A DNA stretch of 64,000 bases, from the NCBI RefSeq assembly GCF_036541335.1, contig NZ_JAZHBO010000001.1:558001-622000 (forward strand). Direction: 5' to 3'. The DNA comes from Aquilutibacter rugosus (GTDB lineage: Bacteria > Pseudomonadota > Gammaproteobacteria > Xanthomonadales > Xanthomonadaceae). Positions 1 through 8,547 of this stretch are shown here, piece after piece. The translations under genes and the position numbers were made by a program. The notes beneath the pieces are model-generated. The model searched no databases and had not been told where the DNA came from. It saw only the letters and a list, made by a program, of their open reading frames with translations. Every line of letters begins with the position of its first letter. The first letter of the stretch is position 1.

Positions 1-442
1 CAACACCGGCAATGTGATCCGTCTGTGTGCCAACACCGGTGCCCAACTGCACTTGGTCGAACCTCTGGGCTTTCCCATTGATCACAAGCAGATGCGACGT
101 GCGGGCCTCGACTATCACGAGTTTGCTCGGATGCAGGTCCATCCTTCGCTCGATGTAGCGCTTGCATCCATTGCACGGGAAGTGGGTCATGCACCGCGTG
201 TGTTTGCCTTGTCTACCAAAGGTTCGGGGCGACCCGATCAGATTGCGTTTGCAGAGGGTGATGTGTTTCTGTTCGGACCTGAGACGCGCGGCCTGCCCGC
301 AGAGGTTCTGGAGTCGATTCCTGTCGAGCAACGGCTGCGCCTTCCGATGCGTCCCGATAATCGCTCATTGAATCTGTCCAACACCGTGGCGGTGATGGTG
401 TACGAGGCGTGGCGTCAGCACGGCTACACCGGCGGCGTTTGA
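1..442 (+). CDS. trmL: tRNA (cytidine(34)-2'-O)-methyltransferase, 5' end outside window
   Basis: TrmL is a SPOUT-class enzyme that 2'-O-methylates the wobble base of tRNA-Leu isoacceptors in the cytoplasm. The frame is open from base 2 (NTGNVIRLCANTG), so the gene begins left of the window; the GTG at 14 is internal. The family is about 155 residues, so only the first ten or so are missing. The SAM-binding knot is visible in FGPETRGLP and in MRPDNRSLNLSNTVAVMVYE near the C-terminus. It ends with TGA at 440-442. No partner gene is visible on the left; the Ax21-like gene follows after 224 bases and has its own leader. Confidence 0.93.
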   Translation, partial: NTGNVIRLCANTGAQLHLVEPLGFPIDHKQMRRAGLDYHEFARMQVHPSLDVALASIAREVGHAPRVFALSTKGSGRPDQIAFAEGDVFLFGPETRGLPAEVLESIPVEQRLRLPMRPDNRSLNLSNTVAVMVYEAWRQHGYTGGV

Positions 443-530
443 GTCTCTGCATTTGCGGCTTGATGGTTTGCGGCCGGTTAGCGCCGCAATCAATTGTTAA
501 AAACCCCTTGAAATAAGGCCTGCATGGCAG

Positions 531-636
531 CTGAATTCACATTTGTGGAATTCAGAGTTCATTAAATCCACAACTGGATACTGGGACCTGTCGACGAAGT
601 ATGTCTTTGTCGATTGTCGGATCACTCGACGATCCG
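531..636 (+). promoter_or_regulatory. structured leader upstream of the Ax21-like gene (three hairpins)
   Basis: The spacer 443-666 holds three inverted repeats in a row ahead of the ATG at 667. The first, 531-555, pairs CTGAATTCAC with GTGGAATTCAG (one bulge). The second, 592-612, pairs CGACGAAG with CTTTGTCG (one G-U). The third, 618-636, pairs CGGATC with GATCCG around a seven-base loop. None has a following T-run, so they do not look like terminators. They may shape translation or stability of an abundant outer membrane protein mRNA, or bind a regulator. Function is inferred; only the repeats are seen. Confidence 0.4.
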
Positions 637-666
637 GCTAACTTTTGAAATGTGAGGTTTTACATC

Positions 667-1221
667 ATGAAGCGTTCTTTGATTGCACTGACCTTGGCCG
701 CCGCTCTGCCGTTCTCGGCGATGGCTGCTGACGGCATCAGCTACAACTACATCGAAGGCGGCTACGCCCGCACCAACGCCGACGGCGGCGCCGATGCAGA
801 CGGCTGGGCCCTGAAGGGCTCGGGTGCAATTGCTCCGAACTTCCATCTGTTCGGCGGTTACGATCAGCAAAAGATCGACAACACCGACGTGAAGATCAAG
901 CACGCACAAGCCGGTGTCGGCTACAACCGCGCCATCACGACTTCGACCGACTTCGTGACCAAGGTTGCCTATGAAAACTACAAGGCCACCGGTTACAAGC
1001 AAGACGGTTACAGCGTTGAGGGCGGCGTGAAGAGCCGTCTGGCCCCGAACTTCATCGGCTCGGCTTCGCTGGGCTATGAAGACGGCGACAACGTGGACGG
1101 CGACGTCTACGGCCGCCTGGGTGCTGAAATGAAGTTCACCCCGAACTGGTCGGTCGCAGGCGATGTCAAGATCGCTGACGGCGCCACCGGCTTCTTTGTC
1201 GGCCCGCGCTACACGTTCTAA
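667..1221 (+). CDS. Ax21-like outer membrane beta-barrel protein
   Basis: This resembles the Ax21 family of xanthomonads: small secreted or outer membrane proteins once proposed as immune elicitors and linked to motility and biofilm. The protein is 184 residues. Residues 1-20 are a Sec signal peptide ending A-M-A before ADG. The mature part alternates aromatic and polar residues and is rich in Gly, Tyr and Asp, ending in Tyr-Thr-Phe; a terminal Phe is usual for Bam-inserted barrels. The start is ATG 667, with GTGAGG at 651-656 as ribosome site; an upstream in-frame codon at 652 would bury the signal peptide. The gene is monocistronic, between a structured leader and a strong terminator. Family assignment is from recall of the motif pattern SYNYxEGGY. 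Confidence 0.8.
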   Translation: MKRSLIALTLAAALPFSAMAADGISYNYIEGGYARTNADGGADADGWALKGSGAIAPNFHLFGGYDQQKIDNTDVKIKHAQAGVGYNRAITTSTDFVTKVAYENYKATGYKQDGYSVEGGVKSRLAPNFIGSASLGYEDGDNVDGDVYGRLGAEMKFTPNWSVAGDVKIADGATGFFVGPRYTF

Positions 1222-1245
1222 TCGTGTAAGTTGGTGATAAGCAAG

Positions 1246-1276
1246 CGGCCTCGGATTCGTCCGGGGCCGTTTTTTT
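1246..1276 (+). terminator. intrinsic terminator of the Ax21-like gene
   Basis: CGGCCTCGG (1246-1254) pairs with CCGGGGCCG (1261-1269) with one G-U pair, followed directly by seven T. It lies 25 bases after the stop codon at 1221. Confidence 0.9.
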
Positions 1277-1394
1277 GTCGGTGCAATCTCACCGGCGGCC
1301 GGCCATTCGCGCGTTACGCAACGTTTAAGAGTCCCCTCGGCAAGTTTGGTAGTCTAGAGCTCTAGTCTTTCACTCATCGTTTCGGGGTTGTTCC

Positions 1395-1997
1395 ATGCGT
1401 AATCGTTCGTCGGTCATCGTAATGCTCGCTACTGCGGGTCTTGCCGTCTCGCTGCTTGGTTGTTCGCGGACGCCGTCGCAAGCCGATGCAGAAGCTGCTG
1501 CTGCCGTCGAGCCGCCACCGGTTGAAGAGCCCTTTGCCGTCCAGGATGCCCCTCTAGGCGAGGAGGCTATCGTCCAGAATCCGTCCGATGGCACCGCTAC
1601 TGCGCCCGACGCCACCACTGCAGCGCCTGCAACGCCTTCGACCGGTACGAGTACTGCCGCCGAACCGGCAGCTCCGGCTGCCGATGCGCCCGACAACTCC
1701 AAGGTCAAGTCCACCAATTTCAAAGCCTACGGCAACGAGCCGTTCTGGAATGCGCAGGTAGACGACGGCATGGTGCTGTTTGCCACACTCGAGAATCAGG
1801 ATGGCGTCATGCTGACCGCCAAGCGCAGCGGTGAGGGCAACAAGGTGATCTACTCCGGCGACAATGCCGGCAAGCCGTTCTCGTTTACCTTTATTGAGCG
1901 CAAGTGCCTGGACAGCATGTCGGGCCGCCCGTTTAATTATTGGGTCAGCGCCAAGGTCGATGGCCGCACCATGACCGGCTGCGCCAAGGGCGAATAA
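1395..1997 (+). CDS. COG3650-like lipoprotein
   Basis: A 200-residue lipoprotein. The signal peptide ends in the lipobox LLGC, with Cys23 as the lipidated residue followed by Ser. Residues 24 to about 105 are a low-complexity Ala/Pro/Thr/Glu linker. The C-terminal domain (about 108-200) has the GNEPFW motif, a central K-x-x-G stretch, and a closing pattern in which Cys, DSMSGRPF and a final GCA recur; this is how I recall COG3650 domains, found alone or beside META or DUF4377 domains in envelope proteins. The molecular role is unknown. Start is ATG 1395 with only a weak ribosome site. A terminator follows at once, so the gene is probably transcribed alone. Confidence 0.75.
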   Translation: MRNRSSVIVMLATAGLAVSLLGCSRTPSQADAEAAAAVEPPPVEEPFAVQDAPLGEEAIVQNPSDGTATAPDATTAAPATPSTGTSTAAEPAAPAADAPDNSKVKSTNFKAYGNEPFWNAQVDDGMVLFATLENQDGVMLTAKRSGEGNKVIYSGDNAGKPFSFTFIERKCLDSMSGRPFNYWVSAKVDGRTMTGCAKGE

Positions 1998-2009
1998 CCG
2001 CCAAAGAGA

Positions 2010-2043
2010 AACCGCCGCTCCAAATGGACCGGCGGTTTTTTTT
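2010..2043 (+). terminator. intrinsic terminator of the COG3650 lipoprotein gene
   Basis: AACCGCCG (2010-2017) pairs with CGGCGGTT (2030-2037), followed by a run of T to 2043. It sits 13 bases past the stop codon and also separates the gene from the convergent protease gene. Confidence 0.88.
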
Positions 2044-2065
2044 GTGCTCGCGTCTAATCTAGGTC

Positions 2066-2818
2066 TTAGCCGACGCCAAGGCTGATTAGCATCAACGAGC
2101 TGAAATTATTGAATGCATGCATGGCAATCGGCACGCCAATGGAGCCGGTGCGATGGCGCGCAAGACCCAGCAAGACACCCATTACAAAGATCATGAAAAT
2201 GGGATACCAGTCGTACTGCAGATGGATAACGGCCCACAGCAGCGAGGTCAACACGATGGCGCCGTTGACCCCTAGGCGACTGTTCGCCAGCCCTTTGTAA
2301 AGAAATCCGCGGAAAAACAGCTCTTCGAATACCGGGGCGAGTACGGCAACGGCGAGAAACAGCATCACTTTGTTGTTAGCGCTGTCAAAGACACCTTGAG
2401 TAAAGGCATCGGCGGACTTTTCGTTCATGGACTCGCCGATCAGACCCAGCACCACCACGGCAATCGCCATGATCGCAATCCATTTGACGTAATCGCGGAG
2501 GCTGGCCGCATGCAGCGCCAGATAATCGCGAATGCTGCTGCCGCGCTTGAGCCGGATCACCAGCAACATAAGCGGCACGGTGACGACAAAAGCCAACAGT
2601 GTGGCCATTATCAGCACATTGCCGTTGCTGACCAGCTGAGGCAGCATTTGCTCCAGCTCCTGTGCAGTCGGCATGCCCTGCGAAGTATCAATGCCGGCGC
2701 CAAGCGCACCCACAGTCTGCGCAATGGAGAACACACCGAACAGGACGATGCCCCACAAGGTCGTGCCAAGCACGCCCCAATGCGGGCGATTGGATTCTGA
2801 AATCGTCAGGTCATTCAT
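2066..2818 (-). CDS. CPBP-family intramembrane glutamic endopeptidase
   Basis: A 250-residue integral membrane protein with about seven or eight hydrophobic segments. The CPBP (Abi/Rce1-like) motifs are all present: EELFFRG with Glu165, Glu166 and Arg170; His199 in the AVIHLQ segment; and His234 with Asn237-Asn238 in the last motif. Such proteins cleave within or next to membranes; bacterial substrates are mostly unknown. I chose the ATG at 2816-2818 because it gives a short cytoplasmic tail before the first membrane helix; the longer frame runs into the upstream gene. The start overlaps the end of the upstream small membrane protein by eight bases, which suggests translational coupling and a shared membrane role. 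Confidence 0.88.
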   Translation of the reverse strand: MNDLTISESNRPHWGVLGTTLWGIVLFGVFSIAQTVGALGAGIDTSQGMPTAQELEQMLPQLVSNGNVLIMATLLAFVVTVPLMLLVIRLKRGSSIRDYLALHAASLRDYVKWIAIMAIAVVVLGLIGESMNEKSADAFTQGVFDSANNKVMLFLAVAVLAPVFEELFFRGFLYKGLANSRLGVNGAIVLTSLLWAVIHLQYDWYPIFMIFVMGVLLGLARHRTGSIGVPIAMHAFNNFSSLMLISLGVG

Positions 2819-3191
2819 TCGGCATGGACTCGGTTGGGGCGGATTGGCGTTGAGCCAGACGTTGCTCGATGTGCGCGTCGGCCTCTTTACGGGTGAGGTA
2901 GCGGCCAAACTCCATCGCCAGGATGATCGTAAGGATCGGCATCAGCACGCGGTCCGGTCCGGTGGTGTGCAGGAACAGCCAGATGCCATAGCCCAGCGCT
3001 GCCAGAAACGCGAGCGCCGTAATCTTGTTGGCGGCCATGGTGTTGTAGATTTCTGCGCGGAACATGGCCCTGGCCTGCAGACGGCTTAGGCCGGAGCGCT
3101 GAGACAGCCGCTTGATGGCTGCCATATCGCTGATAAAGCGCATCAGAATGATGACGGCGAGTGCTGCGGTCATAAGGAGAAGTCGAGTCAT
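2811..3191 (-). CDS. small membrane protein of unknown function
   Basis: I do not recognise this 126-residue protein. It has an N-terminal hydrophobic helix (about 1-18), a basic segment with RLQARAMFRAE, two further hydrophobic helices (about 56-75 and 79-94), and a charged C-terminal tail rich in Arg, Glu and Gln. The chosen start, ATG 3189-3191, opens directly into the first helix. It is the first gene of a two-gene unit with the CPBP protease and overlaps it by eight bases. Its start region abuts that of the divergent MaoC gene, so both must share a short promoter region or use promoters inside each other. Confidence 0.65.
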   Translation of the reverse strand: MTRLLLMTAALAVIILMRFISDMAAIKRLSQRSGLSRLQARAMFRAEIYNTMAANKITALAFLAALGYGIWLFLHTTGPDRVLMPILTIILAMEFGRYLTRKEADAHIEQRLAQRQSAPTESMPNE

Positions 3192-3231
3192 GGAACTATT
3201 GTGCCTGATCCGAAGTGAGGACAGGCTTACA

Positions 3232-3708
3232 ATGCAGATTGAATCCATCAACACGACACCTATGGGCCTGTATCTCGAAGACTTTGAAGTCGGCATGACG
3301 TTTTTCAGCGGCACCTATCCCCCGCTCACGGCCACGCAGATCGTCGAATTTGCCTCGGAGTTCGACCCGCAGCCGTTCCATCTTGATCCGATTGCCGCCC
3401 GCGATACATTCTTCGAAGGCCTCGCAGCCAGCGGGTGGCACACTGCCGCGATTTCGATGCGGCTGCTGGTGCAATCCGTTCCCGTGCAGGGTGGACTGAT
3501 CGGTGCGGGCAGCGAACTGGCCTGGCCTTTGGCCGTTCGGCCCGGCGATGTGCTGCGTCTGGTGGTAACTGTGCAGAACGTGCGTGGCTCGCTATCCAAG
3601 CCCGACCGCGGCTATGTGGTCGTGCAAATGGAAACGCTGAATCAGAACGACGAGGTCGTGCAGCGCGGCAAGGCACGCATGCTTGCGTTTAAAAAGCCGA
3701 CGGCCTAG
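3232..3708 (+). CDS. MaoC-family (hot-dog fold) dehydratase-like protein
   Basis: A single hot-dog domain of about 158 residues. The MaoC signature runs from the DFEVGM opening through FDPQPFHLDP, in which Asp and His match the catalytic pair of R-specific enoyl-CoA hydratases, to the SGWHTA helix and the RPGD strand. It probably hydrates an enoyl-thioester, but the substrate cannot be read. Three starts are possible: ATG 3190 (best spaced from AAGGAG 3174-3179, but overlapping the divergent start by two bases), ATG 3232 (with GAGG 3217-3220), and ATG 3262, where family similarity begins. I give 3232 as a compromise. No other fatty-acid gene is adjacent. Confidence 0.8.
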   Translation: MQIESINTTPMGLYLEDFEVGMTFFSGTYPPLTATQIVEFASEFDPQPFHLDPIAARDTFFEGLAASGWHTAAISMRLLVQSVPVQGGLIGAGSELAWPLAVRPGDVLRLVVTVQNVRGSLSKPDRGYVVVQMETLNQNDEVVQRGKARMLAFKKPTA

Positions 3709-3713
3709 TTCGA

Positions 3714-4931
3714 TTAGTCCGCGTCGTCCTCGTCCGCCGACTGTCGGCCGGATGTACGGGCATCGGCAAACTTCTGCTTCATCGTCGGGTTCTTGTGCGT
3801 CAGGCGCTTGATGGTCACATCCTGCGCCTTTTCGTTGGCCAGACGCAGATTGTTGCCGGCGCTCAGTAGCGCGTCTTTCGTCTTCTGCAGATTGCCGATG
3901 GATTTGTCGATCTCATCAATGGCCTTCTGGAACTGCCGCGACGCCAGGTCGTAATTGCGGCCGAAGGCATCCTTAAACTTTTCGAGTTTGTCTTCGAAGT
4001 TGGTGATGTCAATGTTCTGCGCCCGCACCAGTGCCAGCTCGGACTTGTACTGCGCCGAGTTCTGCGCGGCATTGCGCAGTAGCGTGATCATGGGGATAAA
4101 GAACTGCGGTCGCACCACGTACATTTTGGGATAGCGATGCAGCATGTCGACAATGCCGGTGTTGAACAGATCACTGTCCGGCTCCAGCATGGAGACCAGC
4201 ACCGCGTACTCGCAACCCTTCTCGTTGCGGTCGCGATCAAGTTCCTTTAAGAAGTCCTCGTTTTTCTTCTTCGTCGCGGTGCGGTCGTCCTCGTTCTTCA
4301 TGTCGAACATGATCGAGACGTACTCGGTACCCGCTTCGTCATAGTCGCGAAAGATATAGTCGCCCTTGCTGCCGGTACGCGCGTCGTTGTCCTTCTCAAA
4401 ATAGGCACGCGGAAACGCCGTGGCGCGGAGGCGGTTGAACTCAGTCTCGCAGTGCTGCTCCAGCGTTTCGCCGACCATTTTGGTGGAGAGCTTGGCCTTC
4501 ATGTCGCGCAGTCGGATGATCTCTTCTTCGCGATCTTTCAGGCGCAGCTCAAACTGGGTCCTGAGTTCCTGTTCCGAGACCGATTTCTGCAGCTCTGTGG
4601 TTTCGAGCTTGCCGCGTAACTCATCGCGCTCTTTTTCAATGGCATTGACGGCCTGGATAACGGCCAGCTGCCGTTGGGTATCGAACGCACCCAGTTGGCC
4701 TTTGAGCTGCTGAATTTCCTGCTGCAGGGCAGACACCGATTGCTGCTGCAGGGTCGCCTGGCGGGCGCGCTCAAGCTCGATTGCATTGGCTTTGTCCCGT
4801 TCGGCCGCTTCGAGGCGATCATGCAGCTGCTTATTGAACTCCTTGTCACGCACCTGCTTGAGCAAGTCGGCGTAACCGGACTCATCGACCTTAAAAGCCT
4901 TATGGCAATGCGGACAGATAATTTCGTTCAT
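3714..4931 (-). CDS. DUF2130-domain coiled-coil protein
   Basis: A 405-residue protein. Residues 6-13 hold a zinc-ribbon half (CPHCHKAF); about 25-150 are a long coiled coil rich in Gln, Glu and Lys; the DUF2130 domain follows (about 180-320, including the YIFRDYDEAG and MFDMKNEDD segments); and a second helical region and a basic tail close it. DUF2130 proteins are widespread, soluble, and have no established function, although the domain has been compared with restriction-endonuclease-like folds. Start is ATG 4929-4931, which places the zinc motif at the N-terminus; a longer frame adds 15 unrelated residues. It converges with the MaoC gene, with only five bases between stops. Confidence 0.85.
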   Translation of the reverse strand: MNEIICPHCHKAFKVDESGYADLLKQVRDKEFNKQLHDRLEAAERDKANAIELERARQATLQQQSVSALQQEIQQLKGQLGAFDTQRQLAVIQAVNAIEKERDELRGKLETTELQKSVSEQELRTQFELRLKDREEEIIRLRDMKAKLSTKMVGETLEQHCETEFNRLRATAFPRAYFEKDNDARTGSKGDYIFRDYDEAGTEYVSIMFDMKNEDDRTATKKKNEDFLKELDRDRNEKGCEYAVLVSMLEPDSDLFNTGIVDMLHRYPKMYVVRPQFFIPMITLLRNAAQNSAQYKSELALVRAQNIDITNFEDKLEKFKDAFGRNYDLASRQFQKAIDEIDKSIGNLQKTKDALLSAGNNLRLANEKAQDVTIKRLTHKNPTMKQKFADARTSGRQSADEDDAD

Positions 4932-5030
4932 CGCAGACGGGGCCCCTGTAGCCTGAATTGCAAAACGGAAGGTCACGGCAACTCGAGACCGAATGCCGCA
5001 CTACATCATGAATTCTACGTGGAGCCGCGC

Positions 5031-6395
5031 TTATTTGCCGATACAGAACGAACTGAAAATGTGTCCCAGCAGTTCGTCGGGCGAGATGCGACCGGTCAGT
5101 TCGCCTAGCGTGTCGTGCGCGATGCGCAGTGCTTCGGCGCATAACTCCAGATCCTCGTGGGCCAGATGCATCCGCGAGGTGCCAACCCACTCCTGCGTGC
5201 GTTGCAGCGCTTCGGTGTGACGCGCACGTGCAGAGAACTCACCCTCGGACTCGGCCAGTTGTTCCACGCCGACGCTACGGGTAATTGCCTCGCGCAGTTG
5301 GCTCAAACCGGCGCCATGCTTGGCGGAGATGATGACAAACGGGTCGTCGGGAAACTCTTCGCGATGCGTGTGCAAGGGCGCGGAGTCGAGCAAGTCGGAC
5401 TTGTTGTAGATCCACAGGCGCTTGGCGACATCGCGTGCATCGCCGGCCACGGCGGCGATGTCGGGGTGACGCGCATCCAGAACGATCAGCGCCAAGTCGG
5501 CGTGCATGGCCTGGGCACGGGCACGGCGAATGCCCTCCTGTTCGATGGCATCGGCGGATTCGCGCAGACCTGCGGTGTCCACCAGCTCGAGCGAGACGCC
5601 ATCGACGCGTACGATCTCGTGCAGCAGATCGCGCGTGGTGCCGGCAATGTCCGTGACAATGGCCCGATCGTAACCGGCCAGCGCATTGAGCAAGGAGCTC
5701 TTGCCGGCGTTCGGCGCACCGAGCAGCACGACATGCGCGCCCTCGTTGAGGCGACGGCCGCGTTCGGCGGCGGCTAGCAGTTCCTCGAGAGCCGCATCGA
5801 CGCGTCTGAGATTGGATTCAAGCTGGCGCAGTCCCAGCGTTTCCAGTGACTCATCGACAAAGTCGATCGCGGCTTCGACGTGGATGCGCGTGTTGAGCAG
5901 CAGTTGCGACACTTCATCGACGCGGCGCGAGAAATCGCCCTGCATCGAACGGCGTGCCGCGCGGGCGGCGCGCGCATCGGTTGCGTTAATCAGATCGGCA
6001 ATGGCTTCGGCTTGCAGCAAGTCCATGCGGCCTTCGAGAAAGGCGCGCTCGGAGAACTCACCTGCCCGCGCCCGACGTGCACCCAGTCGCACACACAACG
6101 CGACCAGTTCCTGCAGTACCGCCGGAGCCCCGTGCGCCTGCAGTTCGGCCACGTCTTCGCCGGTGAAACTGTTGGGCCCCGGAAAATACAGACCCAGGCC
6201 ATCATCCAGGATGGTGCCCAGCTCGTCACGAAAGGCGCGGTACGTTGCAACGCGTGGCTTGAATGCGACAACGCCGCACACACGTGCGGCGATGTCGTGA
6301 GCCAACGGGCCGGAGAGTCGGACGATGCCAACCCCTGCCGCCACCGAACCGGTGGCGACGGCAACGATGGTATCGCGGTCAGCTGACGACGACAT
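5031..6395 (-). CDS. mnmE: tRNA uridine-5-carboxymethylaminomethyl(34) synthesis GTPase MnmE
   Basis: With MnmG this GTPase modifies the wobble uridine of several tRNAs. The 454 residues show the N-terminal folate-binding domain (GVGIVRLSG near 21-29), the helical domain, and an inserted G domain: GAPNAGKSS (226-234), AGTT (251-254), DTAG (273-276) and NKSD for guanine specificity. It ends in FCIGK, whose Cys is the conserved C-terminal residue of the family. Start is ATG 6393-6395; it overlaps the 3' end of yidC by 17 bases. It is the last gene of the rpmH-rnpA-yidC-mnmE unit, a conserved bacterial order. Nothing looks unusual in the protein itself. Confidence 0.97.
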   Translation of the reverse strand: MSSSADRDTIVAVATGSVAAGVGIVRLSGPLAHDIAARVCGVVAFKPRVATYRAFRDELGTILDDGLGLYFPGPNSFTGEDVAELQAHGAPAVLQELVALCVRLGARRARAGEFSERAFLEGRMDLLQAEAIADLINATDARAARAARRSMQGDFSRRVDEVSQLLLNTRIHVEAAIDFVDESLETLGLRQLESNLRRVDAALEELLAAAERGRRLNEGAHVVLLGAPNAGKSSLLNALAGYDRAIVTDIAGTTRDLLHEIVRVDGVSLELVDTAGLRESADAIEQEGIRRARAQAMHADLALIVLDARHPDIAAVAGDARDVAKRLWIYNKSDLLDSAPLHTHREEFPDDPFVIISAKHGAGLSQLREAITRSVGVEQLAESEGEFSARARHTEALQRTQEWVGTSRMHLAHEDLELCAEALRIAHDTLGELTGRISPDELLGHIFSSFCIGK

Positions 6396-8106
6396 TGCCA
6401 CCTGTGTTCTGCGCATCAACACGCTTATTGATAAACAGCATGATGCCCAGACCGATCAGACCGCTGACCACCCAGTACAGCACCAGACCGGCAGGCATGA
6501 ACAGCATCAGCAAACCAAACGCCAGCGGCATGTACTTCATGATCTTGACCTGCATTGGATCCATGCCCGGAGCGATCGGCGTGAAATGCTGCGTCAGCAT
6601 CATGATGGCCACGTTGAGAATCGGCAGAATGAAGAACGGGTCGCGAGCGGTCAGATCCTGGATCCAGCCAATCCACGGCGCGTGACGCAGTTCAACCGAC
6701 TCGGCCAGCATCCAGTACATGGACATGAAGATCGGAATCTGCAAAAAGGCCGGCAGACAGCCCGCCATCGGGTTGAACTTCTCTTTGCGATACAGCTCCA
6801 TGGTGGCCATCTGCAGCTTCTGCTTGTCGTCGCCGTAGCGCTCCTGCAGTTGCTTGATACGCGGTGAGAACTGACGCATCTTGGCGGCGGACTTGTATTG
6901 CGCTGCGGTCAGCGGATACAGCACGGCGCGAATCACAATGGTCAGGCCCACAATGGCCCAGCCCCAGTTCCCGACCAAGTCATGGATGTGCGACAGCACC
7001 CAGAACAGAATGTTGGCAATCCAGGCAAAGATCGAAAAGCTCGAGTAATCGACGGCGCGATCGAGACCCTGCACATTCTGTGCGCCGATCAGATCAATGC
7101 GCTTGGGACCCATCCACAGACGGGCGCTGTTCACCAGCTGCTGGCCCGGGGCCACAGTGTGCGCATTGCCGACTTCACGCAATACATATTGCGTTCCGGT
7201 GTTCGTGTTGACCGTGGCCGTGTTGAAACGGACCGGCTCTTTGGTATCCGGGATCCAGGCGCTGAAGAAGTGATGCTGCAGCATGCCGATCCAACCGCCG
7301 GTCGAAGGCTGGTTCAGCGCGTCTTCCTTGGCGAACTTGTCAAAGGCACGCTTGTCGTACTTTTCAGCATCGGAATACCAGGCAGCGCCGTTGAAGCTAT
7401 ACGACTCCGGATGCATCGGGCCCTTGCTGGCCAAATGCATCGGCACGCGCGAGAGCTGACGATAGTTAAAGGCAGACCACGGCGTGGTGCCGGCGTTGCT
7501 CACAACATCCTGCACGTCGACTGCATATTGGCCACGCTTAAAGGTGTAGGTCCGCGTCACGGTGACACCGTTTTCGCCGCGCCAGACAAACGGCACCTTC
7601 AGTTCGTTCTGACCGGCAGCCAGCACATACGGACCTGCAGAGGCCGGAACAAACGTCGCCTCGTGCGTCGGCGCTGCCGCACCGTTGGCACCGACCCAGC
7701 CGGTTTGCGCGGCATAGTAGGTTTCCGGCGCATCGGACATCAGGACTACATTGTCCTTGCCGTCTTTCACAATCGGATATTGCAGCAGTTGCGCGTAGGT
7801 CACGGCCGCACCGTTGAGGCGCACCTTGAGCACGTCGGTCGTCACTTCAATACTCGAAGGCGCAGCAGGCGCCGCACTCATACCGGGCGTGGTGGCGGCT
7901 CCCGGGACTGCAGCTGTCGGCACTGCGCCGTTGTTGGCAGCAGCTGCACCCGGCACGGCACTGTTGCCTTTGACCGCAGTCGCGGCAGTGGCTTGCGGAT
8001 TGGCAGCCGCCACCTGTTTGGCGCGCTGATCCGAATTCCAGTTCATGAACAGCAATGCCGCCACCATGAGCCAAGCAAAAATGAGAAAGGTGCGGGTCTG
8101 ATTCAT
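6379..8106 (-). CDS. yidC: membrane protein insertase YidC
   Basis: YidC inserts proteins into the inner membrane, alone or with SecYEG. The 575 residues have an N-terminal anchor (about 6-22), an Ala/Pro/Thr-rich linker, a large periplasmic beta domain (about 75-345), and the conserved bundle from about 355, including the hydrophilic-groove Arg in the TIVIRAVLYPL helix, the coiled-coil cytoplasmic loop (QLQERYGDDKQ) and the NPMAGCLPAFLQIPIF helix. The periplasmic domain marks the Gram-negative form. The ATG overlaps the rnpA stop codon (8103-8106), so translation is probably coupled. A separate yidD, often between rnpA and yidC, is absent here. Confidence 0.97.
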   Translation of the reverse strand: MNQTRTFLIFAWLMVAALLFMNWNSDQRAKQVAAANPQATAATAVKGNSAVPGAAAANNGAVPTAAVPGAATTPGMSAAPAAPSSIEVTTDVLKVRLNGAAVTYAQLLQYPIVKDGKDNVVLMSDAPETYYAAQTGWVGANGAAAPTHEATFVPASAGPYVLAAGQNELKVPFVWRGENGVTVTRTYTFKRGQYAVDVQDVVSNAGTTPWSAFNYRQLSRVPMHLASKGPMHPESYSFNGAAWYSDAEKYDKRAFDKFAKEDALNQPSTGGWIGMLQHHFFSAWIPDTKEPVRFNTATVNTNTGTQYVLREVGNAHTVAPGQQLVNSARLWMGPKRIDLIGAQNVQGLDRAVDYSSFSIFAWIANILFWVLSHIHDLVGNWGWAIVGLTIVIRAVLYPLTAAQYKSAAKMRQFSPRIKQLQERYGDDKQKLQMATMELYRKEKFNPMAGCLPAFLQIPIFMSMYWMLAESVELRHAPWIGWIQDLTARDPFFILPILNVAIMMLTQHFTPIAPGMDPMQVKIMKYMPLAFGLLMLFMPAGLVLYWVVSGLIGLGIMLFINKRVDAQNTGGNVVVS

Positions 8107-8510
8107 GAGTCGGTTGAACTACCGTCGTTTGGACTAGGGGAAAGATGCGGCAAACCGCCCTTAGATTCAAGGGCTGCGAAGGCGCCGCAACGTTTTGCAA
8201 GCTGGTCAAATGTCCGTCGCAGTTGCGATGGCGACAAGGCCGCTGCACCGGGACGGGCGACGACCACTAAATCGTAGCCCGACAACGCAGTGCGTTGCAG
8301 ACGAAAATGATCACGTAGGATGCGTTTGATGCGATTGCGGCCCACCGCTCGCTTATCGACCTTGCGGCTGATGGCTAAGCCGAGACGGGCCTCATTGCCG
8401 GTCTTTAGACAATGCAAAGCCAGCACGGGCAACGCTTTACGTTGCCCATGCTGGAATATGCGGTCAAAATCGGTCTTGGCCCGCACCCGCGCTGTAGGCG
8501 GATACTTCAT
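8103..8510 (-). CDS. rnpA: ribonuclease P protein component
   Basis: The protein cofactor of RNase P, which trims tRNA 5' ends together with the M1 RNA. It is 135 residues, a little long because of a Ser/Pro/Asp-rich tail of about 20 residues. The RNR signature (GRNRIKR, 57-63) and the early F-x-x-I-F region (15-19) are clear. It lies 37 bases downstream of rpmH and shares an ATGA overlap with yidC. The order rpmH-rnpA-yidC-mnmE matches the common bacterial operon that supplies ribosome, tRNA and membrane biogenesis functions together. Confidence 0.95.
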   Translation of the reverse strand: MKYPPTARVRAKTDFDRIFQHGQRKALPVLALHCLKTGNEARLGLAISRKVDKRAVGRNRIKRILRDHFRLQRTALSGYDLVVVARPGAAALSPSQLRRTFDQLAKRCGAFAALESKGGLPHLSPSPNDGSSTDS

Positions 8511-8547
8511 GGCCGGTTAGACCGAGAGTCAGCAGTGCTTGCGCCGA

